DNA of 6,232 bases from Deltaproteobacteria bacterium (GCA_031269135.1 JAISZP010000058.1:1-6232), one strand, 5' to 3'. Numbered from the stretch's first letter, positions 1 through 5,879 are shown. The notes: generated from the sequence alone by a model not told the origin. Numbers and translations are program-made.

Positions 1-2
1 GC

Positions 3-410
3 AAATCTAAAAGTATGGGTACAGCTATTTATTATTGTTTGCAAGGCATTCAAAATAACGAGATATATTCTCTTTCTACTCTTGGGGCTATATATGGAAC
101 GCAAGAAAACTATGCTGAATCTTTTAAGTATCTGGAACAGGCAGCTAAAAAAGGTGAATTTATAGCTCAATACAACTTGGGCGTAATGTATGAACGCGGC
201 AATGGGGTCGCCCAAAGTTACGCTGAAGCCGCAAGATTGTACCGATTAGCCGTAGAGCAAGGTTACTCGCCGGCTCAAAACAACTTAGCTCTTTTGTATT
301 ACGTGGGCTTGGGAGTCAAAGAAGACAAGCAGCAGGCGCGTGGATTATTTCAATCAGCGGCGGACCAAGGCTACGGCTTGGCCATAAAAAATCTTGATGA
401 ATTATTCTAG
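3..410 (+). CDS. Sel1-repeat (SLR) protein, C-terminal part, 5' end outside the window
   Basis: Residues are counted from the ATG at 15. The reading frame is open to the left edge, and the residues around that ATG (AIYYCLQG... then LSTLGAIY) already look like the second half of a Sel1 repeat, so the true start is probably upstream. Repeats of about 36 residues follow: roughly 18-49 (degenerate, ending EQAAKKG), 50-85 (NLGVMYERGNGV ... ARLYRLAVEQG) and 86-121 (NLALLYYVGLGV ... ARGLFQSAADQG), then a short LAIKNLDELF tail. Sel1 repeats are paired alpha-helices related to TPRs and act as protein-interaction scaffolds. Here the partner is unknown, and no catalytic domain is visible. Whether a signal peptide exists cannot be seen. 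Composition is intermediate between the AT-rich transposase and the GC-rich genes on the right. The family call is secure; the cellular role is open. Confidence 0.88.
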   Translation, partial: KSKSMGTAIYYCLQGIQNNEIYSLSTLGAIYGTQENYAESFKYLEQAAKKGEFIAQYNLGVMYERGNGVAQSYAEAARLYRLAVEQGYSPAQNNLALLYYVGLGVKEDKQQARGLFQSAADQGYGLAIKNLDELF

Positions 411-520
411 ATCTTCGGAAGTTATTTTAGATTCTCCGCAACTGTCCATGAAAGTTGTTGACGACCGGTTCGGACGATGTCGTCAAGGTCTATTTTCGGG
501 TGTGGTAAAAAGATAAAGAA
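411..520. other. Spacer between the Sel1 gene and the transposase, with an 8-bp inverted repeat
   Basis: This 110-bp spacer contains a perfect inverted repeat, TTGACGAC (458-465) and GTCGTCAA (479-486), around a 13-nt loop. No proper T-run follows; only TATTTT occurs at 491-496. It is therefore a weak terminator candidate for the Sel1 gene and could equally be structure near the left end of the insertion element. A short frame reading KLLTTGSDDVVKVYFRVW and ending in TAA at about 506 looks protein-like and might be the tail of a lost gene, but it is too short to call. Confidence 0.3.
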
Positions 521-2119
521 GTGGAAATTTTAACTAGCAAACCTTCAGATATTATATTTAATATTTCTCAATTATATCGTAATATATATGATAAAATAAT
601 TGAGCAATATAATAATGAAAAATTTATTGATATAAATAGGATAGAAGAATTATTTAATATTTTACGTAATGATAGGATTAAATTACACGGCTTATTGGTT
701 TCTAAAGAAATTGAAAATTTAAATGAAAAGGCAATTATTAAGGAAGTGCGGCGTATATATTATGAAAAAGGAATAATTTTAAAAACAGCACATAAAATAC
801 CGATTAGTATCCAAAAAGATGGAGTAAAAATTAGATATTCAAGATATTTGTTAACACCTAAAAATAAAGAATCAGCCGATAAACTTAAGAAACTTGAAAA
901 CAAACGTGGTGTTTTCCCTTTGGATATGGCTCTTGGAGTGTCTGATTTGCCGCATAATATGACTGTCAACGCAATGTTGAAAGTCGGCAAAGTCGCTCAA
1001 GCCTCACGCTCTTATAAAAACGCTTCTGAAACTCTAGCGGCGGATCATGGAATTCAGCTTGATCCTGCAACTATTATGACTGTGACCAATCAAATTGGTG
1101 AAATAGCGTTCAAGAATGAATTGGCTCAAGCCGAAGAAAGCTACAATCGCTTTTCAAGTCGGAAAACGTCTTTTTCGCCGAATCGTAAGGACGGCGTTTT
1201 GTATATAGAAATCAATGGAGCCTTCGTCAATGCAAGAGAGCAGTCCGCTGATTCAAATTCTTCTTTTCATGAAAGTAAACTCGGGTTGGTGTTTTCATCG
1301 GATTGCAGACGAGTCGTTCAAAAAAGCGGCAGCGCTTCTTTACGGCAGACTCCAGCGAACGGGCTGGAAAGAAAACGATATGAGCTGACCGAAAAAAATT
1401 ATGCCGCCTATGTCGGAAGCGTAGATGTCTTTAAGAAACTGATGCTGAACTGCGCTCTTAAAGGCGGCTATGGGACTTATAAAGAAACTGTGGTAATTTC
1501 CGATGGGGCGACATGGATACGAAATTTAAAAGAAGAACTATTTTATGATGCCCAAAAAATACTAGATTACTTCCTTCTTTGTGAAAAAATATGGAGTTTT
1601 GGAAAACAATATTTTAAAATAAAGGCTACAAAAAGCATGCATAATAAAAGTCAAGTTGACGAAATTTCCAAAGCTGACAATCCTAAGTATGAAAAATATA
1701 AAGAATGGGGTGATGATATATGTCTAAAATTGTTGCAAAGCAAAATTGATGTTGTGTTGAATGATATATTGGAAAAAGAAAATAAAATGCGATTGCAAAA
1801 CAATAAATTATCTACATATATAATTGACAACAAGCAATCAACTGATTATGCTAAGTACTTAAAACAAGGGTATGATATCGGCAGCGGCGCCATCGAAAGC
1901 GAGAATAAAACGATTATCCAAAGACGTTTAGATGGCCATGGAATGCGTTGGCGTATCAAATCGGCTCAAAACGTAATAACTTTAAGAGCAAAGTTCGAAA
2001 GCGGAAAATGGCATAATGACGTTGTTGTTCCAGCATATAAATATTATGACATATTATAAAAAATAAATGAGTGCCATTCTATAACATATTATTGCGCGAT
2101 AGCCCACAGTTTATTTTAG
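422..2119 (+). mobile_element. Probable ISKra4-like insertion sequence (boundaries provisional)
   Basis: The 9-bp sequence TTATTTTAG occurs exactly at 422-430 and at 2111-2119, on either side of the transposase gene. If these are the target-site duplication, the element is 431-2110, about 1.68 kb, which fits the size of ISKra4-family elements. As I recall, one subgroup of that family makes 9-bp duplications. Against this, I could not align convincing terminal inverted repeats just inside these positions, and the repeat is AT-rich, so chance is possible. DNA changes from AT-rich to GC-rich near 2138, which agrees with a right boundary close by. Presence of an element is well supported by the transposase; the exact ends are not. 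Confidence 0.5.
521..2059 (+). CDS. ISKra4-like DDE transposase, full length but with an altered catalytic motif
   Basis: A 512-residue protein starting at GTG. The frame has a stop at 506-508 and no other early start, so GTG at 521 is the likely start despite a poor ribosome site. Family hallmarks are FPLDMALGV (about 133-141), an EINGAFVN segment (230-237), DGATWI (328-333), DYFLLCEK, and the C-terminal block GSGAIESENK ... GMRW, with E459 inside AIES. These match the arrangement of ISKra4/UPF0236-type transposases, which cut and join element ends using a DDE triad. D328 and E459 are present. The position where I expect the first Asp (usually an xDG motif) is N232 (codon AAT at 1214), and the usual His of the DFFHxCE motif is Leu. 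The frame is otherwise undamaged. Base composition alternates between very AT-rich segments (521 to about 900, 1530-1860) and moderate ones (about 900-1530, 1860-1990). Activity is doubtful. Confidence 0.85.
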   Translation: MEILTSKPSDIIFNISQLYRNIYDKIIEQYNNEKFIDINRIEELFNILRNDRIKLHGLLVSKEIENLNEKAIIKEVRRIYYEKGIILKTAHKIPISIQKDGVKIRYSRYLLTPKNKESADKLKKLENKRGVFPLDMALGVSDLPHNMTVNAMLKVGKVAQASRSYKNASETLAADHGIQLDPATIMTVTNQIGEIAFKNELAQAEESYNRFSSRKTSFSPNRKDGVLYIEINGAFVNAREQSADSNSSFHESKLGLVFSSDCRRVVQKSGSASLRQTPANGLERKRYELTEKNYAAYVGSVDVFKKLMLNCALKGGYGTYKETVVISDGATWIRNLKEELFYDAQKILDYFLLCEKIWSFGKQYFKIKATKSMHNKSQVDEISKADNPKYEKYKEWGDDICLKLLQSKIDVVLNDILEKENKMRLQNNKLSTYIIDNKQSTDYAKYLKQGYDIGSGAIESENKTIIQRRLDGHGMRWRIKSAQNVITLRAKFESGKWHNDVVVPAYKYYDIL

Positions 2120-2137
2120 GTCAAATAAATACAATGA

Positions 2138-2365
2138 TGCCGGAAATCTAATGATGCCGACGCCGAAGCGCTCGCGAGCGAAGCGAAGAATCGTCGCAGT
2201 GAAAGTCGGCTGCGGGAAATCCGCATGCCCGGTTTGACAGGGGAGACCGGCAAAGAAGCCAAACAAAAAAGAATCAAGCCAAAGGAACCAAGCAAAGAAG
2301 CCAAGCCAAAGGAACCAAACCAAAAGACCCCAAACAAAGCAGACCTCGCTGGTCGCCTGCCTTAA
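2138..2365 (+). pseudogene. Possible 3' remnant of an unknown gene with a Lys/Glu/Pro-rich tail
   Basis: One forward frame is open from 2138 to a TAA at 2363-2365, about 75 codons, with host-like GC-rich third positions. The only in-frame ATG is at 2225 (MPGLTGETGKEAK...). The peptide is first Ala/Glu/Arg-rich (DADAEALASEAKNRRSE), then a charged low-complexity tail containing KPKEPSKEAKPKEP. No ribosome site or domain is recognisable, and in-frame stops lie upstream at 2117, 2126 and 2135. It could be the tail of a gene truncated when the insertion element arrived, or simply a frame that opens by chance through a purine-rich repeat. I cannot assign a function. Confidence 0.22.
2251..2340. repeat. 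CCAAA/CCAAG-type low-complexity tract with 17-bp direct repeats
   Basis: This 90-bp tract on the plus strand is built almost only of A, C and G, with short AAGCC, CCAAA and GGAACC words. A 17-bp sequence, CAAGCCAAAGGAACCAA, occurs exactly at 2275-2291 and 2302-2318, a period of 27 bp. A 12-bp sequence, CAAAGAAGCCAA, occurs at 2251-2262 and 2293-2304. The 27-bp period preserves reading frame, so the repeat could once have been coding (see the possible remnant spanning it). It lies about 215 bp upstream of the antitoxin gene. Confidence 0.7.
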
Positions 2366-2503
2366 TTTTACGATTTTAAAATCAACGATATGGGAAGTTT
2401 CAACAGCGAGTTCCCGTCAAAACTCATGCTGAAAAACGGGGTTTTCAAAATTTGAATTGCTGATTGTCTAGGTCTGTTTCGGTGATGGGAGACGATTTAA
2501 AGA

Positions 2504-2523
2504 TTAGGTTACATTTATCCTAA
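2504..2523. promoter_or_regulatory. Candidate operator (inverted repeat) of the toxin-antitoxin operon
   Basis: TTAGG (2504-2508) and CCTAA (2519-2523) form a perfect 5-bp inverted repeat with a 10-bp spacer, 32 bp upstream of the antitoxin start. Phd/YefM antitoxins bind short palindromes at their own promoter, so position and form fit an autoregulatory operator. A possible -10 box, TATTAT, lies at 2534-2539, but it would put transcription start within the ribosome site and no good -35 is spaced to it, so I do not call the promoter. The arms are short and chance is a real alternative. Confidence 0.25.
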
Positions 2524-2543
2524 CGCCATGCAATATTATAAGC

Positions 2544-2552
2544 GGAGGTGAT
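2544..2552 (+). promoter_or_regulatory. Very strong ribosome binding site of the antitoxin gene
   Basis: GGAGGTGAT matches nearly the full anti-Shine-Dalgarno of 16S rRNA, and GGAGG sits 7 nt before the ATG at 2556. It fixes that start over the out-of-frame ATG at 2551. Strong antitoxin translation fits the need for antitoxin excess over a translationally coupled toxin. Confidence 0.8.
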
Positions 2553-2555
2553 GAA

Positions 2556-2798
2556 ATGAACATCAACGTGGAAAACCTCGTTTCCATCTCGGAAGCCGAT
2601 CGGAACTTTTCAAGGGTCGCCCGCCTTGTGGACGAAAGAGGAACGGTGATAATCCTAAAAAACGACGCGCCGCGCTATGTGCTTTTGGATTACGAGCTGT
2701 TGAGTCAAGATGTCGTCGCGGATGACGAGAGCGTTGACGCTGCGGCTTCGCGCATTTTGGCGAAACGCATCAAAGCGTTCGAAAAATTGGCTAAATGA
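2556..2798 (+). CDS. phd: Phd/YefM-family antitoxin
   Basis: An 80-residue protein, close to the usual 70-90 of the family. Residues 1-50 match the Phd/YefM N-terminal fold: NLVSISEADRNFSRVARLVDERG, then the strand VIILKNDAPRYVLLDYELL. In this family that domain dimerises and binds the operator. The C-terminal 30 residues (DDESVDAAASRILAKRIKAFEKLAK) are charged and helical, as expected for the segment that is disordered alone and folds onto the toxin. Role by family: neutralises the downstream Doc toxin and represses the operon, conditionally helped by toxin. The TGA stop overlaps the toxin ATG (ATGA at 2795-2798), so the two are translationally coupled. The start is set by the strong ribosome site. 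The symbol is used at family level, from the pairing with a Doc toxin. Confidence 0.92.
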   Translation: MNINVENLVSISEADRNFSRVARLVDERGTVIILKNDAPRYVLLDYELLSQDVVADDESVDAAASRILAKRIKAFEKLAK

Positions 2799-3172
2799 TT
2801 ACGCTGAACAAAGAGCAGGTCAAACGTCTGCATAAACGGTCGCTCGACGGCACGGGCGGTTTGGACGGGATAAGGGACGAGGGCTTGCTTGATGGCGCTT
2901 TATCCGCTCCGTTTCAAACTTTTGACGGAGCTGTGCTGTACCCGTCAAGAGCTGCGAAAATCGCCCGAATCGCTTACGGGCTTGTCCGCAATCACCCGTT
3001 TGCCGACGGGAACAAGCGTATCGGCGTTTACTTGATGCTGGCGCTTTTGGAATTGAACCATATTGAAGCCGATTTTTCGGATGATGACGTCGTCCGTATC
3101 GGCTTGGGACTCGCGAGCGGGAAAATAAGCGACGGGCAGTTGCTTGAAATGATTTCGATTCGGACAAAGTGA
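2795..3172 (+). CDS. doc: Doc-type Fic-domain toxin (death-on-curing family)
   Basis: A 125-residue protein, the normal length for Doc toxins. It begins with a typical ITLNKEQVKRLHKRSL segment, continues with GIRDEGLLDGALSAPFQTFDG (25-45) and carries the Fic motif HPFADGNKRIG at 67-77. His67 is the presumed catalytic residue. Lys74 replaces the Gly of AMP-transferring Fic proteins (HPFxxGNGR), which is the Doc signature. Phage P1 Doc uses this reversed motif to phosphorylate EF-Tu and stop translation, and the same activity is inferred here. The motif is intact and there is no frameshift, so the toxin looks functional. Its ATG overlaps the antitoxin stop by 4 bp and it has no separate strong ribosome site, indicating coupled expression. 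It is convergent with hom. Confidence 0.93.
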   Translation: MITLNKEQVKRLHKRSLDGTGGLDGIRDEGLLDGALSAPFQTFDGAVLYPSRAAKIARIAYGLVRNHPFADGNKRIGVYLMLALLELNHIEADFSDDDVVRIGLGLASGKISDGQLLEMISIRTK

Positions 3173-3180
3173 ATTCGCAG

Positions 3181-3250
3181 ATCAGTCCAAACTGGTCCAG
3201 CCCAGCCCAGACCAGACCAGCCCAGTCCAGTCCAAACAGGTCCAGACCAG
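3181..3250. repeat. Pentanucleotide NCCAG array with an 18-bp imperfect direct repeat
   Basis: The 70 bp can be read as fourteen consecutive pentamers in strict phase. Nine are NCCAG (TCCAG, CCCAG or ACCAG) and the others are near variants (ATCAG, TCCAA twice, ACTGG, ACAGG). Superimposed on this, CAGTCCAAACTGGTCCAG (3183-3200) recurs at 3228-3245 with one mismatch, a spacing of 45 bp or nine units, suggesting segmental duplication as well as unit slippage. It fills the gap between the toxin stop (3172) and the hom stop (3269). It has no evident hairpin with a T-run, so I do not call it a terminator. The period of 5 is not compatible with conserved coding. Confidence 0.85.
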
Positions 3251-3268
3251 ACACCCTCAAATATTCAA

Positions 3269-4576
3269 TTACAGAAAATCCTCTATCCTGATGAATTTGG
3301 CCTCTTGAACCACGTCCATGGCCTCGGTTTCAGCTATCGCTTTTCGCAAATCGCCTTCTTGGGCGGTGTGGGTGAGCATGACCAAGGTCACCCAGTCGTT
3401 GTCTTTCCTTTGACCTTTCTGGATGAGCTGGGCCAAGCTTATGTTGTGGCGACCAAAGGCGCCGCTTATGGACGAAAGAACGCCTGGGCGGTCCAATACC
3501 GTAAATCTGAGGTAGTAGCTGACGTTGACTTCAGTGATTGGTTTTATCGATTCCCCTTTGAGGCTCTGCCAGCCCAAAAGCGGGGGCCTTGGACTCGTCA
3601 AAGAGTGCTTGGTCCTGGCTAGCTCAATGATGTCGCCCACTACCGAAGACGCGGTAGGCATCATGCCCGCTCCGGCTCCCGACAAGAAAATGTCTCCGCA
3701 AGCGTGGCCGCGGATCATCACCGCGTTCATGGCCCCTGAAACCCCAGCCAACAGATGATTTTTGGGAATCATGACCGGATGGAGTCTTACCTCAAGACGC
3801 CCGTCGTTGCCGTTGCAAAGCGTGGAGAGGGCCAAAAGCTTGATGACGTACCCGAACTCGTCGGCAAAGGCGAAGTCTATAGGCTGAAGGTCGGTGATTC
3901 CTTCCACGAAGACGTCCTTCAAGTCAGGCATGACTCCATAAGCCAGCGCCGTCAAGACGATGAGCTTATGAGCGGAATCGTAGCCCATCACGTCGGCTGT
4001 GGGGTCGGCTTCGGCGTAGCCCGCTGCCTGAGCTTCCTTTAAGGCGTCGGAATAAGAAAGGCCGTCTGCGGTCATCCTGCTTAGAATGTGATTGGTGGTT
4101 CCGTTTAAAATCCCGAAGAGGGTCTGGATGCGGTTGGCCGACAAGCTTTCTTTAAGGGTTCGGATGACGGGAATGGCGCCTGCGACCGCAGCCTCGAACA
4201 TGACGTCTCTATTGGCCTTGGAGGCGGCCTCGAAGATCTCCTGGCCGTGGACGGCCAGCAGGGCTTTATTGGCGGTCACGACATGTTGACCGGCTTCCAG
4301 CGCTTCCAATATGAAAGTTCTGGCGGGCTCTATGCCTCCCATGAGTTCGCAGACGATATCGATGCCCTTTTGGCCCACGATCTGGTAAGGATCGGTGGTA
4401 AGCGTCCCGGCGGGAGGAGTGAAATTTCTCTCGGCGCCGACGTTTCTGACCAAGACCTTGGATAGATGCAGCGGCCAGCCTAATTTCTGCGTCAAAAGAG
4501 TGCGGTCTTCCAAAAGTATTTTGGCCACTCCCGAGCCGACGGTGCCGAGACCCAATAATCCGATGTTGGTGATCAT
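3269..4576 (-). CDS. hom: Homoserine dehydrogenase, monofunctional, with C-terminal ACT domain
   Basis: A 435-residue protein, usual for monofunctional homoserine dehydrogenases. It catalyses NAD(P)H-dependent reduction of L-aspartate 4-semialdehyde to L-homoserine in the cytoplasm, the branch step towards threonine and methionine. Visible in order are the Rossmann loop GLGTVG (9-14), TANKALLA (101-108, Lys104 in the conserved substrate-site position), the signature NGTTNHIL (158-165), AEADPTADVMGYDSAHK (188-204, with the conserved E189, D200 and K204), and GAGAGMMPTASSVVGDI (300-316). An ACT domain (about 352-430, LDRPGVLSSISGAFGRHNISL) follows, the usual site of threonine feedback. There is no aspartokinase domain. 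The start is supported by AAGGA 7 nt upstream (minus strand, 4584-4588). It lies 82 bp behind the hydrolase gene on the same strand and converges with doc. All key motifs are intact. Confidence 0.97.
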   Translation of the reverse strand: MITNIGLLGLGTVGSGVAKILLEDRTLLTQKLGWPLHLSKVLVRNVGAERNFTPPAGTLTTDPYQIVGQKGIDIVCELMGGIEPARTFILEALEAGQHVVTANKALLAVHGQEIFEAASKANRDVMFEAAVAGAIPVIRTLKESLSANRIQTLFGILNGTTNHILSRMTADGLSYSDALKEAQAAGYAEADPTADVMGYDSAHKLIVLTALAYGVMPDLKDVFVEGITDLQPIDFAFADEFGYVIKLLALSTLCNGNDGRLEVRLHPVMIPKNHLLAGVSGAMNAVMIRGHACGDIFLSGAGAGMMPTASSVVGDIIELARTKHSLTSPRPPLLGWQSLKGESIKPITEVNVSYYLRFTVLDRPGVLSSISGAFGRHNISLAQLIQKGQRKDNDWVTLVMLTHTAQEGDLRKAIAETEAMDVVQEAKFIRIEDFL

Positions 4577-4594
4577 TAATCCTTCCTTAACCTA

Positions 4595-4623
4595 ACTTTA
4601 AAATTGAAAATATCATCCGGCAA
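4595..4623 (-). promoter_or_regulatory. Weak candidate sigma-70 promoter for hom
   Basis: On the minus strand, TTGCCG (4623-4618) and TAAAGT (4600-4595) are separated by 17 bp, each matching four of six consensus bases. The predicted start would be only about a dozen bases before the hom ATG, which would trim the leader at its ribosome site. It may be fortuitous, with hom read from further upstream through the hydrolase gene. Confidence 0.2.
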
Positions 4624-4658
4624 GAGCGATTATTTTTTAAAGCCGCAATCAGTGAAGA

Positions 4659-5879
4659 TTACGTTAAAAAATCGCCGAGCAAATTAAATATTCGATCGAA
4701 GGTTTCATTCACCTCATCGATATGTTTGGAAGCGATCGGGAAAGGATCCTCGTGACGGTAGGAATAAGTCGGCTCGAAGATCGTTACGGGAATATCGATG
4801 TCTCCGGCGCTTCCTTGAAGGGTGTTCACGATTTCAAGGGGAGGCACCACTTCGTCTTTCGCCATGGTCACGGCGAAAAACTGTCCGGCCAACTCCTTGA
4901 GCCTATTTTCGCGGTACTGAAGCTCCAGCCGATAGTTTAAAAAGGAATGGAAATTTTTCCCGACTGATTGAGTCTCCAAAAATTCATCGAGGTAGGGATC
5001 GTTTCGACGGTGACTGTCGAGGCGATCGACAAAAAATGAGAATAATCTTGCGTTGGCTTCAGAGTCTAAGATGAATTTGGAAACAGGCGACAAGCGGTCA
5101 AAGACGGCTCCTCCGCAAAACACGGCGAATTTCGTGTCGGAAAATAAGCCTTGCGGATTGGTCATCATTATGATTTCGCCTAAAAAAGTGCCGATCGAGT
5201 AAGTGAAAAAATCGATCCCGGCCTGTTCGTCGATATGCTCGTGCAAGCCTTGCCGAATGAACTTCACCAGCTCGACGACGTTTTGATGCGTCTCCAGGCC
5301 TGACCAAAGAAATCGAGACGGGTTTTGGTGGATTCTTTCGCTGATGGCGGCGTTGGAAAGCGTCGAGTTGACGACGTCCGGGTGCTGGGATTTTCTCCAC
5401 TGGCTTACCTTGCGCATGGCGCGGGCGTCGACCCAGAGCTTGGGCGAGCGGTTCATGAGGAAAGATATGGGAAACATCAACACGCTTTTCCCTGTTTTAG
5501 CCGTCAAGTGAGCAGCCCAAGGCAGATACTTGTCCCAACTGCGCTCGTTGAACCCGTGAAGAAGGATTATAAGCTTTTTGGTTTTCCGAACTGATTTGGG
5601 ATGCATCAAGTGATAGCGAAAACGGCGGTTTTCCGTCACGTCGTCATCGGGAGTCGCAAATAGACTAGACAGATCTATTTCACTTGGAAGCGAGCGAATC
5701 AGTTCCGCCGGGATTCCTGGCGAGACGAAATTCGACGAAGATTGGCGGCGGTAGTCGGAGACGAAGTCGCAATTGACTATGTCGAGATCGTCTTTGAGTT
5801 CTATTGTTTGGCTGTCTAATGAGACGTTTTGTTTTAGATAGTGATGGAGTTCAGAGTAGTTGGAACTAAGGGGCGTCAT
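4659..5879 (-). CDS. DUF6051-like alpha/beta-hydrolase-fold protein
   Basis: A 406-residue protein. An unassigned N-terminal region (1-100) is followed by an alpha/beta-hydrolase core: strand and oxyanion turn LIILLHGFNERSWDKYLPWA (103-122), then KSVLMFPISFLMNR (131-144), a nucleophile elbow FFTYSIGTFL (224-233) with Ser228 in a variant GxSxG (TYSIG), KDEVVPP (341-347, Asp342 as possible acid) and YRHEDPFP (374-381, His376 as possible base). This order and wording resemble DUF6051, a family I know mainly from gut Bacteroidetes. Its substrate is not known, so only a probable serine hydrolase can be claimed. There is no signal peptide or membrane segment, so it is probably cytoplasmic. The ATG at 5879 has only a weak AAAGAA ribosome site, though the N-terminal sequence reads naturally. 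It could be cotranscribed with hom. Confidence 0.75.
   Translation of the reverse strand: MTPLSSNYSELHHYLKQNVSLDSQTIELKDDLDIVNCDFVSDYRRQSSSNFVSPGIPAELIRSLPSEIDLSSLFATPDDDVTENRRFRYHLMHPKSVRKTKKLIILLHGFNERSWDKYLPWAAHLTAKTGKSVLMFPISFLMNRSPKLWVDARAMRKVSQWRKSQHPDVVNSTLSNAAISERIHQNPSRFLWSGLETHQNVVELVKFIRQGLHEHIDEQAGIDFFTYSIGTFLGEIIMMTNPQGLFSDTKFAVFCGGAVFDRLSPVSKFILDSEANARLFSFFVDRLDSHRRNDPYLDEFLETQSVGKNFHSFLNYRLELQYRENRLKELAGQFFAVTMAKDEVVPPLEIVNTLQGSAGDIDIPVTIFEPTYSYRHEDPFPIASKHIDEVNETFDRIFNLLGDFLT

Larger units (their letters stand above)
2060..2555. other. Intergenic stretch of about 500 bp without an intact gene
   Basis: After the transposase stop, 2060-2137 is AT-rich and may be the right end of the element. 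From 2138 the DNA is GC-rich, with a 10-bp direct repeat AATGATGCCG (2133-2142 and 2150-2159), a perfect 12-bp palindrome CGCTCGCGAGCG (2169-2180) and a CCAAA/CCAAG-type tract (2251-2340). Between 2366 and 2500 I see only weak hairpins, such as TGAAAA (2430-2435) with TTTTCA (2442-2447), and a competing CCCGT (2413-2417) with ACGGG (2436-2440). Neither is a convincing terminator. The last 60 bp hold the toxin-antitoxin control region. Confidence 0.6.

Noticed and set aside
449..517. Short frame starting at ATG 449 (MKVVDDRFGRCRQG...)
   Set aside because: Only 22 codons, no ribosome site, and it lies across the inverted repeat; an alternative frame of the same stretch looks equally protein-like.
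431..2110. Terminal inverted repeats at the proposed ends of the insertion element
   Set aside because: Aligning the left end with the reverse complement of the right end gave only scattered matches, about half of the first 14 positions, which is not convincing.
2111..2337. Two minus-strand frames with Phe/Trp/Leu-rich, membrane-like sequence
   Set aside because: The hydrophobic composition is produced by the complement of the A/C-rich repeat tract; two overlapping frames show the same effect and neither has a start signal.
3192..3200. CTGGTCCAG as a terminator hairpin of doc or hom
   Set aside because: The palindrome leaves almost no loop and no T-run follows on either strand; it is explained by the pentamer array.
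2820..3260. Long minus-strand frame opposite doc (146 codons), with a repetitive GLDLFGLDWAGL start
   Set aside because: It is the antisense shadow of doc extended through the pentamer array; the repetitive N-terminus comes from the 5-mer, and there is no domain match or ribosome site.
3305..4595. Several plus-strand frames inside the hom region
   Set aside because: They are antisense to a complete, motif-rich homoserine dehydrogenase and show no family features.
4722..5594. Frames overlapping the hydrolase gene on both strands
   Set aside because: They are shadows in other frames of the 406-residue protein, which has recognisable hydrolase motifs; the shadows are Arg-rich or featureless.
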